Positions 1 through 5,270 are shown, counted from the first letter of the stretch. The stretch: 5,270 nt of DNA from Paracoccaceae bacterium (GCA_026984895.1 JALSRF010000041.1:1-5270), one strand, 5' to 3'. Notes: generated by a model from the sequence alone, not told the origin. Translations and numbers: made by a program.

Positions 1-40
1 AATGTTCGATCGGGCCGCCGCCCGACTGGGGAATTGACAT
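1..40 (-). CDS. gshA: Glutamate-cysteine ligase, N-terminal fragment (cut by window edge)
   Basis: Only the first 13 codons of this minus-strand gene are inside the window. They read MSIPQSGGGPIEH from an ATG at 40-38. From memory, this matches the conserved N-terminus of the alphaproteobacterial/plant-type glutamate-cysteine ligase, the ATP-dependent cytosolic enzyme that joins glutamate to cysteine in the first step of glutathione synthesis. The start is supported by a GGAG Shine-Dalgarno sequence at 51-48, seven bases upstream. The gene lies 64 bases downstream of the membrane-protein gene on the same strand and, in related genomes as I recall them, gshA lies near rsmE. That fits a leftward transcription unit. 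The fragment is too short to show any catalytic residue, so the call rests on the N-terminal peptide, the ribosome binding site and the neighbourhood. The adjoining sequence to the left would settle it. Confidence 0.75.
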   Translation of the reverse strand, partial: MSIPQSGGGPIEH

Positions 41-47
41 CTGCGCG

Positions 48-51
48 CTCC
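48..51 (-). promoter_or_regulatory. Shine-Dalgarno site of gshA
   Basis: On the minus strand GGAG ends seven bases before the ATG at 40-38. This spacing is near ideal and is the main local evidence that the short open frame running off the left edge is a real gene start. The 41-104 spacer shows no hairpin followed by a T-run on this strand, so read-through from the upstream gene is likely. Confidence 0.6.
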
Positions 52-104
52 ACTCTCGCCCGGGCGATGGTTCCGCAGAGAGTTGGCGGCAAATCCAGGC
101 GGTG

Positions 105-620
105 TCAATGCAGCGCCGGTCGCTTGGCCTGCCAGATCACGGTCTGTTTCCTGCGCCGCCGGCTGAGCGTGGCAAGCATCCTTTCGGTCTTCAGCCCGCT
201 GAGCGAGGCAAAGACATCGAAAAGCGCCTCGGCGCCTTCGGCATTCGAGGGAATGCGCAGCGGCCCGGAAAACGAATCGTGGAGGATCCATTCGGGTGCC
301 GGGCGGGCCGTGGCATCGTATTCAACCTTGGACAATTCGCGAATCAGGACAGAGCCCCCCTCCACCGGGCCGAAGTAGGTCACCTGTCCCTCGTCCACAT
401 GGACGATGCCCGGGCCGCCGGCGGGGGCGCGAAACCTGCCGCGCTGAATCCCCGCAAACACCAGAAGCGCCCCGGCAACCGCCAGAGACGTGCCCAGGAT
501 CGACATGAATCCGAACCCGTTGATTGCCAGATACAACCCGAGAACCGAAACGCCGACGCCGATGATGGCATCGCGGTATCTCTGGATCGCCTCGGATATC
601 TCGGGTCTGATCAAGGACAT
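105..620 (-). CDS. Conserved two-helix membrane protein of unknown function
   Basis: This 171-residue protein is not assignable to a function. A short amphipathic N-terminus carrying R5, R14 and R16 is followed by two hydrophobic segments, at about residues 18-35 and 38-58. A basic patch (R60, R62, R64) comes directly after. By the positive-inside rule this predicts a membrane hairpin with both ends in the cytoplasm. Residues 70-145 form a soluble region of alternating short strands and a closing helix, with a central tryptophan (W111). This could be a small PH-like or other beta-rich fold, but that is inference only. A run of four arginines (154-157) lies near the C-terminus. The ATG at 620-618 is the first possible start, because a stop codon (TAG) lies immediately upstream in frame. 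No strong Shine-Dalgarno is visible. The gene sits between rsmE and gshA on the same strand, and I recall similar proteins at this place in Rhodobacterales. Confidence 0.85.
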   Translation of the reverse strand: MSLIRPEISEAIQRYRDAIIGVGVSVLGLYLAINGFGFMSILGTSLAVAGALLVFAGIQRGRFRAPAGGPGIVHVDEGQVTYFGPVEGGSVLIRELSKVEYDATARPAPEWILHDSFSGPLRIPSNAEGAEALFDVFASLSGLKTERMLATLSRRRRKQTVIWQAKRPALH

Positions 621-649
621 CTACGCATGCTCAAATCTTTTTGACTCGC

Positions 650-666
650 CCCGGCACCGGTCCGGG
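650..666. other. Small GC-rich inverted repeat in the rsmE/membrane-protein spacer
   Basis: CCCGG (650-654) pairs with CCGGG (662-666) around a 7-base loop that itself contains ACCGGT. It lies in the 139-base spacer (621-759) between rsmE and the membrane-protein gene, about 30 bases upstream of that gene's start. On the minus strand the repeat is followed by an A-run and not a T-run, so it does not look like an intrinsic terminator of rsmE. It could be a leader hairpin or an operator half, or be fortuitous in GC-rich DNA. I found no convincing promoter in the spacer. Confidence 0.25.
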
Positions 667-759
667 CCTGATTCTACCGTAAAACACGGCAATTTTGTGT
701 CGGATCGGGGTTCGTTGCCAGTCCCGGATCGATTTCGGCGGGCATTGGCGAAACTTGGC

Positions 760-1500
760 CTAGCGCGGCGCCGGGCGCCAGTCTCCGAGGGCCATCTGCC
801 ACAGGGTCAGCGCCGCGACCGCGGCTGTGTCGGCGCGCAGGATGCGCGGGCCGAGGCTGACCTCGGCCGTCTGCTGCATCGCGTTGATGGCGTCGCGCTC
901 GGCCTGCGAAAACCCGCCCTGCGGGCCGATCAGGACGGCCCAGGGGCCGGGGGCTGCCCGCGCCAGAACCGAATCGGCGGCGGCTGTCGCGGCCTCGTTG
1001 CAAAACAGGATCCGGCGTTCGGCGGGCCAGTTCGCCAGGAGCGTGTCAAGGCGCGTCATCCCGGTGACTTCGGGAACGTATCCGGCGCCGCACTGTTCGG
1101 CCGCTTCGATGGCATGGGCCTGCAGGCGGTCCTGGCGGATGCGTTCGGAGCCGGTGAATTCGGTGCGGACCGGAAGGATGCGGGCCACGCCCATTTCACA
1201 AGCCTTCTCAACGATATAGTCGGTTCGAGCCTTCTTGACCGGGGCAAAGGCGAGCCACAGGTCGGGCGGCATCTGAACGTCGCGCATCTTCGTCGCGCAG
1301 GCCAGTTCGCCGTGCCTTTTGTCGGCCCGCGATACCCGGGCGCGAAACGTGCCGTCGGTATTGTTGAAGATGACCAGCGCATCGCCGGCCCGGCGACGCA
1401 TGACCGCGAAAAGATAGTGCGCCTGCGCCCGGCTCAAAGGAACCGATTGCCCCTCGCCAAGCGGCTGATCTACATAGAGCCTGATCCTTGCTTTCGACAT
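760..1500 (-). CDS. rsmE: 16S rRNA (uracil-1498-N3)-methyltransferase RsmE
   Basis: This 246-residue cytosolic SPOUT-family enzyme uses S-adenosylmethionine to methylate N3 of U1498 in helix 44 of 16S rRNA, acting on the 30S subunit. The N-terminal PUA-like region covers about residues 1-70 (RLYV, then the H28-Y-L-F-A-V-M-R segment). The family motif around EKACEMGV is at 98-105, and IEAAEQCG is at 131-138. The SAM-binding trefoil knot is shown by IGPQGGF (191-197) and LGPRILRADTAA (216-227). Length is usual for the family. The canonical GPEGGF glutamate is glutamine here (Q194), which is mildly unusual. The ATG at 1500-1498 gives the expected N-terminus. The frame stays open far upstream but runs antisense to ubiA, so longer versions are not credible. 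The Shine-Dalgarno is weak. Divergent ubiA starts 12 bases away, and the membrane-protein gene and gshA follow downstream on the same strand. Confidence 0.95.
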   Translation of the reverse strand: MSKARIRLYVDQPLGEGQSVPLSRAQAHYLFAVMRRRAGDALVIFNNTDGTFRARVSRADKRHGELACATKMRDVQMPPDLWLAFAPVKKARTDYIVEKACEMGVARILPVRTEFTGSERIRQDRLQAHAIEAAEQCGAGYVPEVTGMTRLDTLLANWPAERRILFCNEAATAAADSVLARAAPGPWAVLIGPQGGFSQAERDAINAMQQTAEVSLGPRILRADTAAVAALTLWQMALGDWRPAPR

Positions 1501-1512
1501 GGGGCCGATCTT
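1501..1512. promoter_or_regulatory. Very short divergent spacer between rsmE and ubiA start codons
   Basis: Only 12 bases separate the two divergent start codons. Any promoter for either gene must lie inside the other's coding sequence, unless transcripts are leaderless. For ubiA, TTGCCC at 1447-1452 and TACATA at 1471-1476 (18-base spacing) make a weak candidate pair inside rsmE. For rsmE, TAAGAT on the minus strand lies within about 15 bases of the start, but no matching -35 is seen. GGGG at 1501-1504 could serve as the ubiA ribosome binding site, 8 bases before the ATG. Confidence 0.35.
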
Positions 1513-2487
1513 ATGGCTGAGACGAACAAAGCGCCAGCGCCGCAGACCGCGGGGCAGGTATCGGATGCGGTGGCGGGAAACTGGGTTGACCGGCTGGCCC
1601 CGGCATGGGCGCGCCCCTATCTGCGGCTGTCGCGCGCCGATCGGCCGATCGGCACCTGGCTGTTGCTGATCCCGTGCTGGTGGGGGGCGCTGCTGGCCGC
1701 TCGGCATCTTGGCCGGTTCAGCTGGCACGAGGGGTGGGTGATGCTGGGATGTGCCGCCGGTGCCTGGCTGATGCGCGGCGCCGGCTGCACCTGGAACGAC
1801 ATCACCGACCGGGATATCGACGCGCGGGTGGCGCGGACCCGATCGCGCCCGATTCCCTCGGGGCAGGTCAGCGTGCGACAGGCGCTTGTCTGGCTGGCGC
1901 TGCAACTGGCGCTGTCGCTGGTGATCCTGCTGACGTTCGGCCGCCTGGCGATCCTGCTGGGCATCGCCTCTCTGGCGCTGGTCGCGATCTACCCGTTTGC
2001 CAAGCGCTTCACATGGTGGCCACAGGTGTTTCTGGGCCTTGCCTTCAACTGGGGGGCGCTGCTGGCCTGGGCGGCGGTGACAGGGACGCTGGCGCCGGCG
2101 GCGGTTGCGCTTTACGGCGCCGGGATCGCCTGGACGCTGTTCTACGACACGATCTATGCGCATCAGGACAAGGAGGACGACGCCCTGATCGGGGTGAAGT
2201 CCACGGCCCGCCTGTTTGGCGACAGGACCCATGCGTGGCTGCGCTGGTTCCTGTTCGCGGCGGTGGTCCTCATGGCGCTGGCGATCCTCCTTGCGCTTGG
2301 CGATTCCCGCGACGTGCTGGCGCTGGTGGTTGCGTTGGGCGGGCCCTGGGCCTTTGGCTGGCACATGGCCTGGCAGAACCGCCTGCTGGACATCGACGAT
2401 CCGGCCAGTTGCCTGCGCCTGTTCCGCTCGAACCGTGACGCCGGATTGCTGGCTGCGCTGTTTCTTGCCGTGGCGCTGTTCCTTTGA
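1513..2487 (+). CDS. ubiA: 4-hydroxybenzoate polyprenyltransferase UbiA
   Basis: This 324-residue integral inner-membrane enzyme attaches the polyprenyl tail (probably decaprenyl, as Rhodobacterales make ubiquinone-10) to C3 of 4-hydroxybenzoate. This is the committed membrane step of ubiquinone synthesis and depends on Mg2+. Both aspartate-rich motifs are present: N95-D96-x-x-D99-x-x-x-D103, and D212-T-x-Y-A-x-x-D219 followed by D222-D223 and G227-V-K-S. The N-terminal RADRPIGTWLLLIPCWWG segment (41-58) is typical of UbiA and separates it from haem O or chlorophyll synthases. About nine hydrophobic segments lie near 45-66, 75-90, 121-141, 144-160, 168-190, 192-210, 243-262, 268-284 and 309-323. 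The frame is open for 341 codons upstream, but that part is antisense to rsmE. The ATG at 1513 gives an N-terminus like those of relatives. The OmpA-like gene follows after 64 bases. Confidence 0.96.
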   Translation: MAETNKAPAPQTAGQVSDAVAGNWVDRLAPAWARPYLRLSRADRPIGTWLLLIPCWWGALLAARHLGRFSWHEGWVMLGCAAGAWLMRGAGCTWNDITDRDIDARVARTRSRPIPSGQVSVRQALVWLALQLALSLVILLTFGRLAILLGIASLALVAIYPFAKRFTWWPQVFLGLAFNWGALLAWAAVTGTLAPAAVALYGAGIAWTLFYDTIYAHQDKEDDALIGVKSTARLFGDRTHAWLRWFLFAAVVLMALAILLALGDSRDVLALVVALGGPWAFGWHMAWQNRLLDIDDPASCLRLFRSNRDAGLLAALFLAVALFL

Positions 2488-2522
2488 TTGCGGCAAGGCC
2501 CCGGAATGGCTAGGAAACCGTT

Positions 2523-2555
2523 ATGATCCGTCTTGAGGAAATCGTGCGGCCATGA
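2523..2555 (+). CDS. Possible 10-codon upstream reading frame (leader peptide) coupled to the OmpA-like gene
   Basis: An ATG at 2523 opens a frame encoding MIRLEEIVRP. It is preceded by AGGA at 2512-2515 with an ideal 7-base spacing. Its TGA (2553-2555) overlaps the ATG of the OmpA-like gene at 2552 in an ATGA arrangement typical of translational coupling. The ribosome binding site of the OmpA-like gene (2535-2540) lies inside this frame, so ribosomes translating the leader would cover and then release it. The peptide has no attenuator-like run of one amino acid. It may be chance, since the frame is only 33 bases. Conservation of the start, Shine-Dalgarno and overlapping stop would be the deciding evidence. 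Confidence 0.28.
   Translation: MIRLEEIVRP
2535..2540 (+). promoter_or_regulatory. Shine-Dalgarno site of the OmpA-like gene
   Basis: GAGGAA ends 11 bases before the ATG at 2552 and 14 before the second ATG at 2555. The spacing is rather long, which favours 2552 over 2555. An in-frame stop at 2534-2536 rules out any longer start. In the 2488-2551 spacer, TATGAT at 2522-2527 resembles a -10 element but has no -35 at the right distance, so transcription probably continues from ubiA. Confidence 0.5.
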
Positions 2556-4513
2556 TGCATGCTGCCCGGCTGCTGCCTGCATTCATCGCGCTGGTGATGG
2601 GGTGCATTTTCGCGTTGCTGGTCGCGCTTCTTGCGGTGAACCGGATCGAAGCGCGTTCCGAAGACGATGTCGCGCGGGTTCTCAGCCTGATCGGCCAGGA
2701 GTGGGTGCGCGTCAAGGCCGACGGGCTGCAGGTCCGACTGTCGGGCACCGCCCCGGACGAGGCCGCGCGGTTTCGTGCGCTCAGAACGGCCGGGACGGTC
2801 GTGGACGCGGCGCGCCTGATCGACGACATGAAGGTTGCCGACCGGCTTGCGATCGCGCCACCGAGGTTTTCCATCGAGATCCTGCGCAACGACGAGGGGA
2901 TCTCGCTGATCGGACTGGTCCCCGCGTCGATGGACCGGGAGGCGGTGATCGACTCCATCCGCAAGCTTTCGCCAGAGGGCAAGGTGGTGGATCTGCTGGA
3001 CAGTGCCGACTATCCGGTGCCTGCGCACTGGGAACAGGCGCTGGCCTACGGGTTGAAAGCGCTGGGCCTCCTGACGCGTTCGAAAATCTCGATTTCGGCG
3101 CGCGCGGTCGCGGTGAAGGCGATCAGCGACAGCACGCAGGAAAAGAAGCGCCTGGAAAGCCTTCTTGCCGACTCCCTGCCCGAAGGGATTGACCTGGGCC
3201 TCGAAATCAGCGCGCCGCGCCCGGTGATCTCTCCTTACACGCTGCGTTTCATCATCGACGAAAAGGGTGCGCGTTTCGATGCCTGTTCGACGTTTACCGA
3301 GGCCGGGCGCAAGAAAATCCTGGAGGCCGCGCGCAAGGCGGGCCTGAAGGGCGCGGGCGAATGCGCCATCGGGCTGGGTGTTCCCAGCCCGTCCTGGGAC
3401 AGTGCGGTGGTGACGGCGATCGGCTGGCTGTCCCGGCTGGGCGGCGGTTCGGTGACCTTTTCCGATGCCGATGTCACCCTGGTTGCGCCCGAGAATACCG
3501 GGCAAAAGGTGTTCGACCGGGTGGTGGGCGAACTGAAGGCCGACCTGCCCGAACCGTTTTCGCTGCACGCGGTTCTGCCCGAACCGACGGTGATCGACGG
3601 CACCGGCAAGGGCGGCGGCTTGCCGGAATTCGTGGCCACCCGCAGCCCCGAGGGCGATGTCCGCCTGCTGGGGCGCATCCCTGACGAGCGCGCGCGAAAA
3701 GCGACCGAAAGCTATGCCGAGGCCCGTTTCGGCAGCGATCGCGTGCGCGCCGCGATGCGTATCGACGAAAACCTGCCCCAAGGCTGGATGACCCGGGTTC
3801 TGGCCGCGCTGGAAGCGTTTTCCAGGCTGCGCAATGGTTCGGTGGTGATGCAGCCCGATCTGGTCGAGATCAGCGGCAGGACCGGCGATGAAAACGCCCG
3901 CGCCGAGATCGCGCGGATACTGTCGGAAAAACTGGGCGCGTCGCAGAATTTCCGCATCGATGTGACCTATGAGAAGAAACTGGACCCCAAGGTTGATACC
4001 CCGACACCGCAGGAATGCGTTGACAGGATCAACAAGGTGCTGAAGGTGCAGCAGATCACCTTCGCCCCGAGTTCCGCCGAGATTGACGAGGTGGCCCGCG
4101 CCTCGATCGACAACATTGCCCGGATCATGAAGAAATGCGAGGACGTGCCCATGGAAGTCGGCGGACATACCGACAGCCAGGGGCGAGAGGTGATGAACCT
4201 GGCGCTCAGCCAGGCGCGGGCAGAGGCCGTCGTGAACGCGCTTCTGGCGCGCCGGGTGCTGACCTCGCATCTTGTGGCCCGGGGCTACGGGGAAAGCCAG
4301 CCGATCGCTGACAACAAGACGCAAGAAGGGCGCACCGCGAACCGGCGGATCGAGTTTCGCCTGATCTCGCCCGAGGAACTTTCGGCGGCGAAGGCCTCTT
4401 CTCTGAAGCGGGACGAGGCGGCATCAGCCCCGGGCACGGCCTCCAGCCCGCCCCCGGGCGCGCCGGCGCATGTCGATTCTCAGCAGACGGGAAACAGCGA
4501 TGAACAGAACTGA
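2552..4513 (+). CDS. OmpA-family envelope protein with repeated BON-like units and C-terminal peptidoglycan-binding domain
   Basis: This 653-residue envelope protein has a hydrophobic N-terminal segment (about 7-29). No good signal peptidase site follows it, so it is probably an inner-membrane anchor with the rest in the periplasm. The C-terminal OmpA-like domain (about 490-604) has the binding motif GHTDSQG (538-544), with D541 and R556 at the positions that contact diaminopimelate in E. coli OmpA. It also has ARGYGESQPI (576-585) and an NRRIEF close (597-602). Between anchor and OmpA domain lie four related helix-plus-strand units (about 38-94, 160-220, 282-342, 412-472) resembling BON domains, with three shorter similar units between them. 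The layout recalls mycobacterial OmpATb (anchor, BON, OmpA) but is about twice as long. The tail (605-653) is Ala/Ser/Pro-rich and probably disordered. No beta-barrel is present. It follows ubiA by 64 bases and overlaps the next gene by 14. A role in tethering the envelope to peptidoglycan is inferred from the domains only. Confidence 0.93.
   Translation: MMHAARLLPAFIALVMGCIFALLVALLAVNRIEARSEDDVARVLSLIGQEWVRVKADGLQVRLSGTAPDEAARFRALRTAGTVVDAARLIDDMKVADRLAIAPPRFSIEILRNDEGISLIGLVPASMDREAVIDSIRKLSPEGKVVDLLDSADYPVPAHWEQALAYGLKALGLLTRSKISISARAVAVKAISDSTQEKKRLESLLADSLPEGIDLGLEISAPRPVISPYTLRFIIDEKGARFDACSTFTEAGRKKILEAARKAGLKGAGECAIGLGVPSPSWDSAVVTAIGWLSRLGGGSVTFSDADVTLVAPENTGQKVFDRVVGELKADLPEPFSLHAVLPEPTVIDGTGKGGGLPEFVATRSPEGDVRLLGRIPDERARKATESYAEARFGSDRVRAAMRIDENLPQGWMTRVLAALEAFSRLRNGSVVMQPDLVEISGRTGDENARAEIARILSEKLGASQNFRIDVTYEKKLDPKVDTPTPQECVDRINKVLKVQQITFAPSSAEIDEVARASIDNIARIMKKCEDVPMEVGGHTDSQGREVMNLALSQARAEAVVNALLARRVLTSHLVARGYGESQPIADNKTQEGRTANRRIEFRLISPEELSAAKASSLKRDEAASAPGTASSPPPGAPAHVDSQQTGNSDEQN
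4489..4492 (+). promoter_or_regulatory. Shine-Dalgarno site of the small coiled-coil gene
   Basis: GGGA ends seven bases before the ATG at 4500. The alternative in-frame ATG at 4470 has only GC-rich sequence without a purine-rich site before it. This decides the start at 4500, inside the end of the OmpA-like gene. Confidence 0.5.
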
Positions 4514-4826
4514 GCTTATCATGGCAACCGCAGTCGTCCTGTTTGTGGCCTTCATTCTGGGGTGGTTTGCCCACTGGCTGGTGAACCGTTTCCTGCGGGT
4601 GGCGCAGGGCGACATGAACGAACTGGACCGGATGGCCCAGCAGTTGCACGAGGCCGAAGAGCAGCGCGACCAGGCCATCGCCGTCTTCCACGAGCGCGAG
4701 GCCGAGTTCAACAACCAGCACGCCCAGACCGTGGCAGAGCTGCAGGCCGCCATGGACGGTTTGCGCGACGCGCGCCGGGAGGCCGAGGAACTGCGTGCCT
4801 ATGTGGACAAGCTGGCGCAGCGCTGA
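4500..4826 (+). CDS. Small membrane-anchored coiled-coil protein of unknown function
   Basis: This 108-residue protein is not a family I can name. One hydrophobic segment (about 7-28, ending in GWFAHWLV) is followed by basic residues R30 and R33, which by the positive-inside rule puts the C-terminal part in the cytoplasm. Residues 38-106 are highly charged, rich in Glu, Gln, Arg and Ala, with no proline. They read as a long helix with heptad-like spacing, so an oligomeric coiled coil is likely. The start at 4500 overlaps the last 14 bases of the OmpA-like gene in another frame and is chosen for its Shine-Dalgarno. An ATG at 4470 would add ten residues. The overlap suggests translational coupling and a shared function with the OmpA-like protein. 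One possibility is an inner-membrane partner whose coiled coil faces the cytoplasm, which is inference. It ends 4 bases before the converging moaE stop. Confidence 0.85.
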   Translation: MNRTELIMATAVVLFVAFILGWFAHWLVNRFLRVAQGDMNELDRMAQQLHEAEEQRDQAIAVFHEREAEFNNQHAQTVAELQAAMDGLRDARREAEELRAYVDKLAQR

Positions 4827-4830
4827 TGCG

Positions 4831-5270
4831 TCACCAGCGCTTCAGCGCGTCTTCGTCCTGGTCCCTGGCGGCGACCCAGGTTTCGCCGCGCGCCGTCACT
4901 TCCTTTTTCCAGAACGGCGCGCGCGACTTCAGATAGTCCATCAGGAATTCCGCGGCCTGAAAGGCATCCGCGCGGTGCGGGGCGGCGGTGGCGACCATCA
5001 TGATCTGTTCGCCCGGTGACAGCCGGCCGAAACGGTGGATGACGAGCGATCCGCTCAACGACCATCGGCGCACCGCTTCGGCCTCGATCGCCTCGATCGC
5101 GCGGGCGGTCATCGCCGGGTAGTGTTCGATTTCCATGTGCTTCAGGCCGCCGGCCACATCGCGCACCAGACCGGTAAAGCTGACGACCGCTCCGGCGCCG
5201 GCAACCCGCCCGGAGAAGTCGTTCAGTCTTTCGCCGGGGTCGAAGGGCCCGGACTGGATGTGCACCGGCA
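4831..5270 (-). CDS. moaE: Molybdopterin synthase catalytic (large) subunit MoaE
   Basis: MoaE forms a heterotetramer with MoaD and converts cyclic pyranopterin monophosphate to molybdopterin in the cytosol, using sulfur carried on the MoaD C-terminal thiocarboxylate. Counting from the GTG at 5265-5263 (144 residues), the family signatures are GAVVSFTGLVRD (25-36), MEIEHYPAM (44-52), VIHRFGRLSPGE (75-86) and PHRADAF (96-102). The active-site stretch YLKSRAPFWKKE (111-122) has K113 and K120 seven apart, matching K119 and K126 of E. coli. R35, H97 and R98 match its conserved basic residues. The GTG may not be the start. The next codon upstream is CCG (proline), and the one beyond it ends in TG with its first base outside the window. 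M-P-V-H-I-Q would match relatives better, so I treat the gene as reaching the right edge. moaD would be expected nearby but is not in the window. Confidence 0.95.
   Translation of the reverse strand, partial: PVHIQSGPFDPGERLNDFSGRVAGAGAVVSFTGLVRDVAGGLKHMEIEHYPAMTARAIEAIEAEAVRRWSLSGSLVIHRFGRLSPGEQIMMVATAAPHRADAFQAAEFLMDYLKSRAPFWKKEVTARGETWVAARDQDEDALKRW

Noticed and set aside
2..37. Plus-strand frame ending in a TGA at 37 that could be the end of a gene entering from the left
   Set aside because: It is the antisense of the gshA start, which has a recognisable N-terminal peptide and a well-spaced Shine-Dalgarno.
611..628. Five-codon minus-strand frame (MRRCP) overlapping the start of the membrane-protein gene
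   Set aside because: It has no Shine-Dalgarno at a proper distance and is too short to distinguish from chance.
490..1512. Long plus-strand open frame continuing upstream of ubiA (would make a 665-residue protein)
   Set aside because: It runs antisense through the 5' part of the membrane-protein gene and all of rsmE. UbiA homology begins only after the ATG at 1513. The upstream translation is Arg/Gly-rich shadow sequence typical of GC-rich DNA.
2597..2605. Possible lipobox (V-M-G-C at residues 15-18 of the OmpA-like protein)
   Set aside because: The hydrophobic segment continues for more than ten residues beyond the cysteine, so it does not mark the end of a lipoprotein signal peptide. Methionine at -2 is also a poor fit.
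2510..4324. 604-codon minus-strand open frame opposite the OmpA-like gene
   Set aside because: The translation is dominated by Arg, His, Gln and Asp with no domain pattern, as expected for the complement of a GC-rich gene. The plus strand carries a clear OmpA domain.
4470..4499. Alternative ATG for the small coiled-coil gene, ten codons upstream
   Set aside because: It has no Shine-Dalgarno and would add a polar extension before the membrane helix. The ATG at 4500 has GGGA at seven bases.
5081..5099. Nine-base tandem duplication (GCCTCGATC twice) in moaE
   Set aside because: It encodes an A-I-E-A-I-E helix segment within a conserved part of MoaE and is ordinary coding repetition.

Overview
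The window is GC-rich (roughly 65% by eye), densely packed chromosomal DNA. Gene content, gene order and protein sequences fit an alphaproteobacterium of the Rhodobacterales (Rhodobacter/Roseobacter type). I saw no insertion sequence, tRNA, rRNA, CRISPR array or phage gene, and no stretch longer than 140 bases without a gene.

Layout, left to right. The left edge holds the first 13 codons of a minus-strand gene that I recognise as glutamate-cysteine ligase (gshA, 1-40). Upstream of it on the same strand lie a two-helix membrane protein of unknown function (105-620) and the 16S rRNA m3U1498 methyltransferase rsmE (760-1500). These three could form a leftward operon rsmE - unknown - gshA. Only 12 bases separate the rsmE start codon from the divergent start codon of ubiA (1513-2487), the 4-hydroxybenzoate polyprenyltransferase of ubiquinone synthesis. 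Rightward after ubiA come a large OmpA-type envelope protein (2552-4513) and a small membrane-anchored coiled-coil protein (4500-4826) whose start overlaps the ompA-like stop. The right edge is filled by minus-strand moaE (from 4831), the large subunit of molybdopterin synthase, which converges on the coiled-coil gene with a 4-base gap. Its true start is probably one base outside the window.

Most of this is core metabolism: glutathione, ubiquinone and molybdenum cofactor synthesis, and rRNA modification. The least understood part is the pair formed by the OmpA-like protein and the small coiled-coil protein. The OmpA-like protein is built from four related helix-plus-BON-like units in front of a peptidoglycan-binding domain. 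The small protein is translationally coupled to it, so the two probably act together in the envelope. A possible 10-codon upstream reading frame, whose stop overlaps the ompA-like start codon, is the most interesting small-scale signal. I see no clear evidence of a wholly new system; the window looks like a conserved housekeeping region with one poorly characterised envelope module.
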